From NCBI RefSeq assembly GCF_021044585.1, contig NZ_CP087998.1, positions 744,001-808,000 on the forward strand: a stretch of 64,000 nt of DNA, given 5' to 3'. A model generated the notes under the pieces. It searched no databases, was not told where the DNA came from, and saw only the letters and a list, made by a program, of their open reading frames with translations. The position numbers and the translations under genes are program-made. This document shows positions 1 to 7,849 of this stretch, one piece after another. Position 1 is the first letter of the stretch. The number at the start of each line of letters is the position of its first letter. Source of the DNA: Sulfurimonas sp. HSL-3221 (GTDB lineage Bacteria; Campylobacterota; Campylobacteria; Campylobacterales; Sulfurimonadaceae).

Positions 1-249
1 GCGACGGAGGGAAGGGGCGTGCCGGTCTGGTTCGACGAAGCGCTGCGCAAGGCGCTTGACCCGGACCCGGAGCGCCGCTACGAGGATGTCGCCGAGTTCG
101 TCTACGATCTTCGTCATCCCAACCGGGCCTTTTTGAATAAAAGCAGACCGCCGCTGATCGAACGCGATCCGGTCCGTTTCTGGCAGGGGCTTTCCCTCCT
201 GCTCGGATTCGCCCTCGTCATGGTGGCGGCGAAGTGCCTGAGCGGGTGA
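1..249 (+). CDS. C-terminal end of a Ser/Thr protein kinase, membrane-anchored (5' truncated)
   Basis: The reading frame is open from base 1, so this is the tail of a gene that starts before the window. The visible 82 residues begin in a kinase C-lobe: an ALRKALDPDPERRY stretch matches the last helices of Hanks-type kinases, including the conserved Arg of subdomain XI. It ends with a hydrophobic helix (about the last 20 residues) that would anchor the protein in the membrane. Campylobacterota carry bifunctional kinase/PPM-phosphatase proteins with such a C-terminal anchor, but the phosphatase part is not visible, so that assignment is inference. A GTG at base 19 could start translation but would leave no functional domain. 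Confidence 0.7.
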   Translation, partial: ATEGRGVPVWFDEALRKALDPDPERRYEDVAEFVYDLRHPNRAFLNKSRPPLIERDPVRFWQGLSLLLGFALVMVAAKCLSG

Positions 250-340
250 ACGCCCCGGCGTACTTCTGGGGAGCTCCGCCCAAGCGGTGCGGCGTTGCTC
301 AGAGGTACAACCTCGCACGAATAACTAAAGGAATAACTAT

Positions 341-1564
341 ATGAAAAAATGGATGATATCCCTGGCGGCAGCGCCGTTAATGATTGCAGCAATGAATACG
401 GCGGCGGCAGCCGAAGAGAGTATTACGATCCTAGACGATATGAAAGTGAGCGGGGAGATCCGCCCGCGCTACGAGATGGCGGCAGTGAAGGATAACGGCC
501 TCGATACGGCCAACGCCTTTACGGCCCGGACGCGCCTCGCGGTCGAAGGGACGCTCTTCGGTCTCGAGGGGCTCAGCGCCAAAGTGGGAATGACCTCGGT
601 CAACAACTTCGGCTACAACGATTACGCGCCGCAGGACGCGACCTATGATCTGATCCTCGACCCGCAGCAGGCGATCCTGACCGAGGGCTACCTGGCTTAC
701 ACGGCGGCGGACACGACCCTGCTCGCGGGGCGCTCCTTCGTCAACCTCGACGACCAGCGCTTCGTCGGGACCGTCGGCTGGCGCCAGATGGAACGTGCCT
801 ACGACACCGTGACGGTCGTCAACAAGTCCGTCGAAGGGCTGACGCTGCTGGGAGCGTGGGTCTACGGCTACCAGGGGGTCAACACCAACCCGACGACCGA
901 TACGGGTTCGGCGCTGCTCAACGTCAACTACAAGGCGGGGGATGCGCTCACCGTCAGCCTGTTTAACTATATGCTTGCAGACATTCACGACACCTACGGT
1001 ATCCGCCTCAGCGGCGTCGTGCCGGTCGAGGGGATCAAGTTCGATTACGCGGCTTCCTATGCGATGCAGACGGATGCGACGCTCGATTATGCCCTTGACA
1101 CTGCGCCGAAGATCGACGCTTCCTACTATGATGTCGCCCTGGGGGCGAACATCTCCGGCCTCATCGCCGGGGCGGAGTACGAGGTGCTCGGCGACGCCTC
1201 CGGCAGCAGCACCAAGGGGTTCACGACCCCGCTGGCGACCCTGCACAAGTTCCAGGGGTGGGCGGATGTCTTCCTCGGGCGCACGGCCGGCAGCAACAAC
1301 GACGGTCTGGCGGACTTGAGCGTCAAGCTCGGCTACGCCGCGCCGGGCTTCGGGAAAGTCCTGGGGCTTTACCACAAGTTCGATGCGCTCTCCGGTGTTA
1401 ACAAGGACCTCGGAAGCGAGTTCGACGTGCTGTACGCGAACAAGGTTCCGGGCGTTAAGGACCTTGCTTTCCTGGCCAAGGCGGCCTTCTACTCCAAGGG
1501 CGACACGGGCAACGACGTGACCAAAGCGTGGCTCCAGCTCGATTACAAGTTCGCAACGAAGTAA
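341..1564 (+). CDS. Campylobacterota-type outer-membrane porin (MOMP/Opr-like)
   Basis: A 407-residue protein with a signal peptide (MKKW, hydrophobic core, AAAAEE cleavage region about residues 23-26). The rest alternates short aromatic-flanked strands and turns, as in a 16-18-stranded beta barrel, and ends in an amphipathic strand with Phe near the terminus (YKFATK). This fits the major outer-membrane porins of Campylobacterota, which allow passive diffusion of small solutes. AAAGGA lies 8 bases before the ATG. It stands alone upstream of a haemoglobin gene, separated by a strong hairpin. It differs from the two porins linked to sulfur genes later in the window. Substrate cannot be predicted. 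Confidence 0.8.
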   Translation: MKKWMISLAAAPLMIAAMNTAAAAEESITILDDMKVSGEIRPRYEMAAVKDNGLDTANAFTARTRLAVEGTLFGLEGLSAKVGMTSVNNFGYNDYAPQDATYDLILDPQQAILTEGYLAYTAADTTLLAGRSFVNLDDQRFVGTVGWRQMERAYDTVTVVNKSVEGLTLLGAWVYGYQGVNTNPTTDTGSALLNVNYKAGDALTVSLFNYMLADIHDTYGIRLSGVVPVEGIKFDYAASYAMQTDATLDYALDTAPKIDASYYDVALGANISGLIAGAEYEVLGDASGSSTKGFTTPLATLHKFQGWADVFLGRTAGSNNDGLADLSVKLGYAAPGFGKVLGLYHKFDALSGVNKDLGSEFDVLYANKVPGVKDLAFLAKAAFYSKGDTGNDVTKAWLQLDYKFATK

Positions 1565-1571
1565 ATAGACG

Positions 1572-1601
1572 CACGCGGCGTTCGTGAGCGACCGCCGCGT
1601 G
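1572..1601 (+). terminator. GC-rich hairpin between porin and haemoglobin genes
   Basis: A perfect 9-bp stem (CACGCGGCG/CGCCGCGTG) with a 12-base loop starts 8 bases after the porin stop. No T-run follows, so it may act as a 3' stabiliser or partial terminator rather than a full intrinsic terminator. Confidence 0.5.
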
Positions 1602-1626
1602 AAGCAGATGACAAAGGAGTTTAACC

Positions 1627-2055
1627 ATGAGTCTGTCCAAGGAGACGATCGAGATCATCAAGGCGACGGCGAAGCCCGTCGCGGAAAATGCGGAAGCGAT
1701 CACGGCGCGGATGTACGAGATCCTTTTCGAACACTATCCGGAAACACAGGCGCTCTTTAAAGCGGCGTCGCCGGACCAGCACAAAAAACTGGCCGCGGCC
1801 GTCGGCGCCTACGCGGCCAATATCGAAAAGCCGGAACTCCTCGGCGAGGCCCTCGAGAAGATGGCGCGAATGCATGTCCGTGCCGGCGTACTGCCGGAAC
1901 ACTACCCCGCCGTCGGGGTGTCGCTGCTCACGGCCGTCAAAGAAGTGCTCGGCGACGCGGCGACGGACGAAGTGTTGAGCGCCTGGAGAGAGGCCTATTT
2001 CTTCCTCGGCGATCTACTGATCGCCCGCGAAAAGGCGCTTTACGCCGCGGCGTAA
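1627..2055 (+). CDS. Single-domain haemoglobin (Cgb/Vgb family)
   Basis: A 142-residue globin with no reductase domain. The proximal haem ligand is His83 in the F helix (RMHVRAGV, compare the family pattern K-H-x-x-A-G-V). The distal pocket has Tyr30 (B10) in ARMYEILF and Gln51 (E7) in PDQHKKL, the Tyr/Gln pair typical of flavohaemoglobin-like globins that dioxygenate NO to nitrate. AAAGGAG lies 7 bases before the ATG. In Campylobacter the homologue Cgb protects against nitrosative stress; the same role here is inferred from residues only. No NssR-like regulator is adjacent. A bacterial two-on-two globin is excluded by the length and helix pattern. Confidence 0.9.
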   Translation: MSLSKETIEIIKATAKPVAENAEAITARMYEILFEHYPETQALFKAASPDQHKKLAAAVGAYAANIEKPELLGEALEKMARMHVRAGVLPEHYPAVGVSLLTAVKEVLGDAATDEVLSAWREAYFFLGDLLIAREKALYAAA

Positions 2056-2059
2056 AGCG

Positions 2060-4609
2060 TTACTTCCCCCGCAGGCGGAAAAGTTTTTCCGCCTCCATCA
2101 CCACGACCAGCCCCAGCGCGAAGAGCAGCAGTTTTATCCACACTTCCAGCGATACCGGTTCCAGTGACAGCAGATGCTGCATCCACGGCAGCTGCATGGC
2201 GGCGATATGCACCGTCTGCGCCGCCACGATCGACAGCGGCAGCAGCAGGTTCTTGAAATGGCTGAGCGCGAAGAGGTAGCGCGTTTCGCTCCGGCTGTTG
2301 AGCGCGTGCAGATTCTCAAAGAGCACCATCAGCAGCAGGGTCACGTTGCGGGCGGATTCCACCGAAACGCCCTGCGCGAGGAGGGTGTAGAAAACCCCGA
2401 ATCCGATGACGCCCATATAGAGGGCTCCCAGGGCGATACGCCTGATCATCAGGGCGTTGAAAATGGGTTCTTTGGGCGGACGGGGACCGCGTTTGAGAAC
2501 GTGGGGCTCGGCGGGCTCAAGCCCCAGTGCGACATCCTGAATGCCGTTGGTGACGAGGTTGAGCCAGAGCAGGTGGATGGGCAGCAGCGGCACGGGGGTC
2601 GCGAAGGTCAGGGAGAGCAGGACGAGGATGATCTCCGCCAGCCCGGTGGAGATAAGCAGGTGGACGACTTTGCGAATGTTGTCGTAGGCGCGGCGTCCCT
2701 CCTCGATCCCGTTGACAATGGAGGTGAACGCATCGTCGGTCAGGATCAGGTCGGCGCTCTCTTTGGCAACGTCCGTGCCGCTTTTTCCCATCGCGATGCC
2801 GATATGGGCACTCTTGAGCGCAGGGGCGTCGTTGACGCCGTCCCCCGTCACGGCAACATAGTGCCCGAGGCCCTGGAAAGCGTGGACGATCTGCAGTTTC
2901 TGTTCGGGCGATACCCGTGCAAAGACGCGGATGCCGGCCAATGCACTCGGGTTAGCCCCGTTGTCGTACCATCGGCTGAGAGACTCCCCGTCGATCACCT
3001 GTGTCGTGTCTTGCGCCATCTGCAGACGCTTGGCGATATGCAGCGCCGTCTCGGGGTGGTCGCCCGTGACCATGGCGACGGTGATGCCCGCTTCGCGGCA
3101 GTGGGCTACAGCCGTTTCGACCCCGTCGCGCAGGGGGTCGGTAATGGCGGCCAGTCCGGCCCATTCGAAGTGCTTTGCATTCAGGGCGTCTTGAAGGTTC
3201 GGGGAGGCGCTGTCGGCATAGGCGACCCCGATCAGGCGGTACCCCTCCCGGGCAAGGCGGCTGACCCGCTCCAGCAGCGCTTCGCGTTCGTCCTGCGCAA
3301 TGCGGCAGGCGGCAAGGATCACTTCGGGCGAGCCCTTGATCGCCGCGAAGTAGCCCGTTTCCCTCTCGATGACGGCGCCGGAGAACTTCTGGGAGGGTTC
3401 GTAGGGGATCAGGTCGGCTTTCGGCTGCTCGAGCAGCTCCGCCAGGTCGGCATTTTGCCGGTGTGCGTACCGTATCAGGGCGACGTCGACCTGGTCGCCG
3501 CCGAAGCGGCCTTCGCGGTTGAGGTAGGCTTCGTTGGCGACGACGACCGCTTCGAGCGCCTTTTCGGCTTCGATATCGAACGATTCGACGCTGAGCCTGT
3601 TCTGGGTCAGGGTCCCCGTCTTATCGGTGGCGATGAAGGTGCATGAGCCCAGGGTCTCTATCGCCGGGAGCTTTCGGACGATAACGCTGCGGCGGGACAT
3701 GGCGACCGCCGCCGACGCGAGGGCGACGGTGATGGCGACGGGAAGCCCTTCGGGCACGGCGGAGACGAAGAGGGCGACGGTCAGGAAGAAGATCTCCAGC
3801 AGCGGCGTTCCCCGGAAGAGCGACAGCGCAACGATGAGCAGGGAGATGACGCCGACGGCGGCCGCGATCTTGAGGGAAAAGGCCTCCAGGCGCGCGATGA
3901 GCGGGACCTTGACGGCGGATTTGCCGATGAGGAGCTCGGCGATCCGCCCGATCTGGGTATGCAGACCGACGGCGCTGACGATGCCTCTGGCCCGCCCGCT
4001 GGTAATATAGGTCCCGGCAAAGAGCATATTGCTGCGGTCGCCGAGGGGAAGGTCGGGGTCGTCGAATCGGCGCTGTGCATCCTTTTCGACCTCCAGCGAC
4101 TCGCCGGTCAGCAGCGACTCGTCGGCGGAGAGGTGATAGGTATGGATGAGCCGGAGGTCCGCCGGGACCTTGTCGCCGCTTTCGATCACCACGATATCGC
4201 CCAGGGCGAGCCCGACGGCATCGATCAGCTCCTCTTTGCCGTCGCGCAGCACCTTGGCCAGGGTCTTGACGCTGTGCCGGAGGGCGTGGGCCTGCTGGTC
4301 GGCACTGCGTTCGAGCACCGTCCCGATGGCGGCATTGATCACCAGCACGGCAAGGATAAACCCGGCATCGAGCGCTTCGCCGATACCGAAACTGATCAGC
4401 GCGGCGATGAGCAGGATGAGAATGATGGGGTTTTTGAACTGGGAAAGTATGATGCGAAGCAGCGGGGTCGGCGGGGCGACCGGGAGGGCGTTGGGCCCGT
4501 CGCGCATCAGGCGCGCTTCGGCCTCGGCGCTGCTCAGGCCGCTGCCGCTGCTGTCAAGGTGTTTGAAGGTGGTATCGATCCCCAGGGTGTGATGTGCGTC
4601 GAATTCCAT
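2060..4609 (-). CDS. P-type cation-transporting ATPase (type II, Ca2+/Na+ class)
   Basis: An 849-residue P-type ATPase. In order: N-terminal cation-ATPase domain (about 1-50), a first membrane pair (about 55-95), actuator domain with TGES (168-171), a transmembrane segment with PEGLP, the phosphorylation motif DKTGTLT (329-335), nucleotide-binding domain, hinge motif TGDGVNDAPAL, and a C-terminal block of membrane helices. PEGLP in M4 is the signature of Ca2+/Na+/K+ type II pumps rather than heavy-metal pumps, and there is no CPC motif or metal-binding domain. The substrate is most likely Ca2+ or Na+, which the sequence cannot separate. The gene converges with the haemoglobin gene (4 bases between stops). 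Transcription probably starts at or next to the ATG (see the promoter entry). Confidence 0.88.
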   Translation of the reverse strand: MEFDAHHTLGIDTTFKHLDSSGSGLSSAEAEARLMRDGPNALPVAPPTPLLRIILSQFKNPIILILLIAALISFGIGEALDAGFILAVLVINAAIGTVLERSADQQAHALRHSVKTLAKVLRDGKEELIDAVGLALGDIVVIESGDKVPADLRLIHTYHLSADESLLTGESLEVEKDAQRRFDDPDLPLGDRSNMLFAGTYITSGRARGIVSAVGLHTQIGRIAELLIGKSAVKVPLIARLEAFSLKIAAAVGVISLLIVALSLFRGTPLLEIFFLTVALFVSAVPEGLPVAITVALASAAVAMSRRSVIVRKLPAIETLGSCTFIATDKTGTLTQNRLSVESFDIEAEKALEAVVVANEAYLNREGRFGGDQVDVALIRYAHRQNADLAELLEQPKADLIPYEPSQKFSGAVIERETGYFAAIKGSPEVILAACRIAQDEREALLERVSRLAREGYRLIGVAYADSASPNLQDALNAKHFEWAGLAAITDPLRDGVETAVAHCREAGITVAMVTGDHPETALHIAKRLQMAQDTTQVIDGESLSRWYDNGANPSALAGIRVFARVSPEQKLQIVHAFQGLGHYVAVTGDGVNDAPALKSAHIGIAMGKSGTDVAKESADLILTDDAFTSIVNGIEEGRRAYDNIRKVVHLLISTGLAEIILVLLSLTFATPVPLLPIHLLWLNLVTNGIQDVALGLEPAEPHVLKRGPRPPKEPIFNALMIRRIALGALYMGVIGFGVFYTLLAQGVSVESARNVTLLLMVLFENLHALNSRSETRYLFALSHFKNLLLPLSIVAAQTVHIAAMQLPWMQHLLSLEPVSLEVWIKLLLFALGLVVVMEAEKLFRLRGK

Positions 4610-4615
4610 ACACCT

Positions 4616-4645
4616 ATTGTATCAGGCATCATGCGTCTCGGTAAA
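4616..4645 (-). promoter_or_regulatory. Putative sigma-70 promoter of the P-type ATPase gene
   Basis: On the minus strand TTTACC (4640-4645) and TACAAT (4616-4621) are 18 bp apart. The -10 box ends 6 bases before the ATG at 4609, so the predicted transcript starts almost on the start codon and would be leaderless or nearly so; no well-spaced ribosome binding site is seen. Confidence 0.45.
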
Positions 4646-4657
4646 GGGTTTGCCCCT

Positions 4658-4777
4658 TCAGCCGTTGTTGCGGTTAAAAAAGGCGAGGCCGAGGGCGACG
4701 ACGATGAGGAGGCCGAAGGTGATCCCCCAGATGAGAAGGTTGATGTCCCCGTCGAGGGGGGTGTTGTTCGGGTTCAT
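4658..4777 (-). CDS. 39-residue single-span membrane micropeptide
   Basis: A short frame encoding 39 residues: a polar N-terminus (MNPNNTPLDGD), one continuous hydrophobic helix (about residues 12-34), and a short basic/Asn tail (NRNNG). Its ATG overlaps the stop codon of the preceding 101-residue membrane protein as ATGA, which implies translational coupling in the ppa operon. The N-out/K-R-in pattern suggests a type of small membrane subunit or regulator. No family is recognised; CcoQ/CcoS-like or other small subunits are possible by size alone. The coupled start and clean transmembrane pattern are the reasons for calling it real. Confidence 0.55.
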   Translation of the reverse strand: MNPNNTPLDGDINLLIWGITFGLLIVVALGLAFFNRNNG

Positions 4778-5079
4778 GATTGCTCGCTTTCATCCTGGGT
4801 CAGATAGATCCAGTAATCCTGGTAGCTGTAACCCCGGTTGAGGAAATAGAGTTGCAAAACGGCGACACGGTAGAGCGTCAGCGCCATTTTCGCAAAGGGA
4901 AGGGCGAGGCTGAGCCCCGAGAGCCATCCCTGCTGTTTTTTCCCGCGGGTCTCCTGCATGATCTCCCTGCCGATATTCTGTATGAGGTACCAGCCGAAAA
5001 GAAAAGAGAAAATGAAGTTCGCCATCACCCCCAGCAGGGCGACGGCAATGAGGTCCTGTGTAAAAAGACCGAAGAGCAC
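4774..5079 (-). CDS. Small membrane protein downstream of pyrophosphatase
   Basis: A 101-residue protein with a GTG start 3 bases after the ppa stop. It has an N-terminal hydrophobic helix (about residues 8-33), a basic loop (about 37-50, with Arg/Lys), and a second hydrophobic stretch (about 53-80) followed by an aromatic tail ending in acidic residues. No family is recognised. Tight spacing behind ppa and a 4-base overlap with the next micropeptide show it is part of one transcript. Whether it relates to pyrophosphate metabolism or simply shares a promoter is unknown. Confidence 0.65.
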   Translation of the reverse strand: MLFGLFTQDLIAVALLGVMANFIFSFLFGWYLIQNIGREIMQETRGKKQQGWLSGLSLALPFAKMALTLYRVAVLQLYFLNRGYSYQDYWIYLTQDESEQS

Positions 5080-5082
5080 GGT

Positions 5083-5598
5083 TTAGGCGTTTTCGATGGC
5101 GTCTTGGAGGATCTTGGCGGCAGCAGCCTTGTTCTGGTAGTCTTTGACCTTGACCCATTTGCCCGGCTCGAGCGCCTTGTAGGTTTCGAAGAAGTTCTTG
5201 ATCTTCGCCAGCGTGTGTTTCGGCAGGTCGTCGATGTCTTGGACCTCTTCATAGGTCGGGTCGATCTTGGAGACCGGCACGGCCAGCAGTTTTTCGTCGA
5301 TACCGCTCTCGTCTTCCATGATGAGAACACCGATCAGACGGCAGTTGACGACAGAACCGGCCTGCATCGGGTACTCGGTCAGGACGAGGACGTCAGCCGG
5401 GTCGCCGTCTTGTGAAAGGGTCTTGTTGACGAAGCCGTAGTTGGCCGGGTAGTACATGGCGGAGTGCATGACGCGGTCGACGACGACGGCACCGCTCTCT
5501 TTTTCGATTTCGTACTTGATGTTGGACCCGTAGGGGATCTCGATCACCGCTTTGACTTTGTCCGGGTTTTCACCGTAGCCGATTTTGCTCAAATCCAT
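5083..5598 (-). CDS. ppa: Inorganic pyrophosphatase, family I
   Basis: A 171-residue soluble pyrophosphatase that hydrolyses PPi to two phosphates in the cytoplasm, pulling biosynthetic reactions forward. The signature DGDPADVLV (D-x-D-P-x-D) gives the metal-binding aspartates. Other conserved parts are the IPYGSNIKYE N-terminal stretch, the YPANYGF strand and the final DYQNKAAA helix. The start at 5598 is chosen because GGAGA lies 6 bases upstream and the protein then begins MDLSKI as family members do; an in-frame ATG 45 bases upstream adds residues not found in the family. It heads a three-gene run with two membrane proteins. Confidence 0.95.
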   Translation of the reverse strand: MDLSKIGYGENPDKVKAVIEIPYGSNIKYEIEKESGAVVVDRVMHSAMYYPANYGFVNKTLSQDGDPADVLVLTEYPMQAGSVVNCRLIGVLIMEDESGIDEKLLAVPVSKIDPTYEEVQDIDDLPKHTLAKIKNFFETYKALEPGKWVKVKDYQNKAAAAKILQDAIENA

Positions 5599-5637
5599 AA
5601 TGCGTTCTCCAGAAATATTTGGCGTGATTGTAGCAAA

Positions 5638-5662
5638 GCGCACCTCTGAAAACCCTGTAAAG
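5638..5662 (+). repeat. Solo copy of the terminal repeat of the sox-upstream element
   Basis: These 25 bases match the 25-bp terminal inverted repeat of the element at 39752-40020 at 20 of 25 positions, sharing the core CACCTCT-AAAACCCTG. No partner end was found in the following 250 bases. It lies 40 bp upstream of ppa with the outer end facing the gene, as does the left end of the sox element. Confidence 0.5.
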
Positions 5663-5751
5663 TTCCAAAACAGATGGCGGTGTATGGTAACAGTCCAGGC
5701 TTAGAGGATCGTGATTTCACGGGAATATCATACGATTTTTATCTTCTTTTC

Positions 5752-5793
5752 TATACTATAGGCCGAGTAATTTTGATGAAGGCCCAGGCCTTC
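5752..5793 (+). promoter_or_regulatory. Putative promoter and palindromic operator of oadGAB
   Basis: TATACT (5752-5757) is a good -10 box for the decarboxylase operon. Downstream, in the 5' leader, GAAGGCC (5778-5784) and GGCCTTC (5787-5793) form a perfect 7-bp inverted repeat around CA. Its tight spacing suits a dimeric repressor better than an RNA hairpin. No regulator gene is adjacent. Confidence 0.4.
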
Positions 5794-5815
5794 GAAACTG
5801 TAACAAGGGTAGATC

Positions 5816-6046
5816 ATGGAAGTGAACCTCGTAGCCGAGGGGCTCAAATTCATGGTGCTCGGTATGGGCATCGTCTTTTTGTTCCTCACGCTGATGATTT
5901 TTGCGATGAACGTGATGTCGAAGATCATTCATCGCTATTTCCCGGAACCGCAGGCGGCAGAGTCGGGAAAGTCCGCTCCGGCGGCGGATAAACTGAAGAA
6001 GGTGGCGGCAATTGCCGCGGCCATTCACCACCATAACACTAAGTAA
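5816..6046 (+). CDS. oadG: Oxaloacetate decarboxylase gamma subunit
   Basis: A 76-residue protein with one N-terminal transmembrane helix (about residues 8-34, GLKFMVLGMGIVFLFLTLMI) and a polar, Ala/Lys/His-rich tail ending IHHHNTK. This is the normal architecture of OadG, which holds the alpha and beta subunits together and uses C-terminal histidines to bind zinc. It is the first gene of a G-A-B operon, 8 bases ahead of the alpha subunit. A short AAGGG precedes the ATG. Identity rests on size, topology and gene order, because gamma subunits are poorly conserved. Confidence 0.85.
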   Translation: MEVNLVAEGLKFMVLGMGIVFLFLTLMIFAMNVMSKIIHRYFPEPQAAESGKSAPAADKLKKVAAIAAAIHHHNTK

Positions 6047-6054
6047 GGATTGGC

Positions 6055-7845
6055 ATGGCGAAAAAATTCATTGACGTGATGGATACGACGTTCCGCGACG
6101 GTTTTCAGTCCGTCTTCGGCGGACGGGTACTGCTGAACGACTTCCTGCCGGCGGTCGAAGCGGCAAAAGAAGCGGGGATCACCCACTTCGAATTCGGCGG
6201 GGGCGCACGCTTCCAGGTTCCTTATTTCTACCTCAACGAGAACGCGTTCGACAACATGGACAAGTTCCGCGAGATCGTCGGGCCCGACGCGAACCTGCAG
6301 ACGCTGGCCCGCGGGGTCAATACGGTCATGCTCGACACGGGCAGCCGCGAACTGGTCGACCTGCATGCGAAGATGTTCAAAAAGCACGGGACGACAACGA
6401 TCCGTAACTTCGATGCCCTCAACGACGTCAACAACCTTATTGACAGCGGCCGCAGCATTGTCAACCACGGCCTGAAGCACGAAGTCGTGGTGACGATGAT
6501 GGACCTTCCCCCGGGATGTGAAGGTGCGCATACTGTCGACTTCTACGAAAAGATTCTCCGCGACATCCTCGATGCGGAGATCCCTTATGATTCCGTCTGT
6601 TTCAAAGATGCCACCGGTACCGCCAATCCGCAAAAAGTCTACGAGACGATCAAAATGGCACGCAAACTGCTGCCGGAAGGGACGCATATCCGCCTGCACA
6701 CGCAGGAGACTGCCGGTATCAGCGTCGCCCAGAACCTGGCGGCCCTCGAAGCGGGCGCGGACGGTATCGACGCCGCGGCGCACCCTGTTTCCGGCGGTAC
6801 GAGCCAGCCGGACCTGCTCGTGATGATGCACGCCATCAAAGGCAAAGACTACGATTTCGGTTTCGATTTCGAGAAGCTTCTCAAATACGAAGCAACTCTC
6901 AAAGAGTGCCTCGCAGACTACTTCATCCCGCCGGAAGCGACCATGGTCGAACCGCTGATCCAGTTCTCCCCGATGCCGGGCGGTGCCCTGACGGCGAATA
7001 CGCAGATGCTGCGTGACAACAACATGATGGACAAGTTCCACGACGCGATCCTCGCGATGCGCGAAGTCGTCGAGAAGGGCGGGTACGGCACCTCCGTTAC
7101 TCCGGTTTCGCAGTTCTATTTCCAGCAGGCGCTCAACAACACCCTGATGGGGCCGTGGAAGAAGATCGCACCGGGTTACGGCCGTATGGTCCTGGGCTAC
7201 TTCGGCAAGACGCCGGTGGCACCGGATGCAGAGGTCGTCAAGATCGCCGCGGAACAGCTCGGGCTCGAACCGACTACGGAAAAAGCGATCGATCTCGCCG
7301 ACAAGGATGAAAAGAAATCCGTCGCCTTCTGGACCAAGCGTCTTGAGGAAGAGGGGATCGAAACGAGCGAAGAGAACATCTTCATCGCAGCAGCCTGTGA
7401 TGAAAAAGGGATCACCTTCCTTAAAGGTGAAGCGGAAGTCAATGTCCGCAAACTTTCCGAAATGCAAAACGAAAAAGAGGAGTGCACAGGTATGGGTTCA
7501 GGAAACTACACAGTTGTCGTCGACGGTCAGAAATTCAGCGTTCAGGTCGCCGAGGGCGATGCAAATATCCAGGTGACTGCGGTGCAGGGTGAAGCGGCAT
7601 CCACTCCCGAAGCGGCCGCTCCGGCCGGTGAAGGCGAAGAGATCAAGGCACTGCTGCCGGGCAACGTCTGGAAAGTCGTTGCCAACCCGGGCCAGAGCGT
7701 CGCGGAAGGCGAAAAGATCATGATCCTCGAATCCATGAAAATGGAGATCGATGTCCTTGCACCGCGCGGCGGCGTCATCAAGTCCATCAACGTCAACGTC
7801 AACGATAAGGTCGTCGAAGGCCAGGTTGTCGCGGTAATCGGATAA
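6055..7845 (+). CDS. oadA: Oxaloacetate decarboxylase alpha subunit (carboxyltransferase + biotin domain)
   Basis: A 596-residue protein. An HMGL-like TIM barrel (about 1-300, starting [14 protein letters not shown], where the Asp coordinates the metal) and PYC-OADA conserved domain (about 300-465) form the carboxyltransferase. After a linker rich in Ala/Pro/Glu, a biotinyl domain (about 525-596) carries the biotinylation site ESMKMEI with Lys562. It moves CO2 from oxaloacetate to biotin; the beta subunit then decarboxylates carboxybiotin and pumps Na+. The linked oadG and oadB genes argue for the Na+-pump rather than for the PycB half of pyruvate carboxylase, as no biotin carboxylase gene is adjacent. 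Confidence 0.92.
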   Translation: MAKKFIDVMDTTFRDGFQSVFGGRVLLNDFLPAVEAAKEAGITHFEFGGGARFQVPYFYLNENAFDNMDKFREIVGPDANLQTLARGVNTVMLDTGSRELVDLHAKMFKKHGTTTIRNFDALNDVNNLIDSGRSIVNHGLKHEVVVTMMDLPPGCEGAHTVDFYEKILRDILDAEIPYDSVCFKDATGTANPQKVYETIKMARKLLPEGTHIRLHTQETAGISVAQNLAALEAGADGIDAAAHPVSGGTSQPDLLVMMHAIKGKDYDFGFDFEKLLKYEATLKECLADYFIPPEATMVEPLIQFSPMPGGALTANTQMLRDNNMMDKFHDAILAMREVVEKGGYGTSVTPVSQFYFQQALNNTLMGPWKKIAPGYGRMVLGYFGKTPVAPDAEVVKIAAEQLGLEPTTEKAIDLADKDEKKSVAFWTKRLEEEGIETSEENIFIAAACDEKGITFLKGEAEVNVRKLSEMQNEKEECTGMGSGNYTVVVDGQKFSVQVAEGDANIQVTAVQGEAASTPEAAAPAGEGEEIKALLPGNVWKVVANPGQSVAEGEKIMILESMKMEIDVLAPRGGVIKSINVNVNDKVVEGQVVAVIG

Positions 7846-7849
7846 GCGG

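Noticed and set aside
2174-3646. A 490-residue open frame opposite the P-type ATPase
   Set aside because: Antisense shadow of the conserved ATPase motifs; no ribosome binding site.
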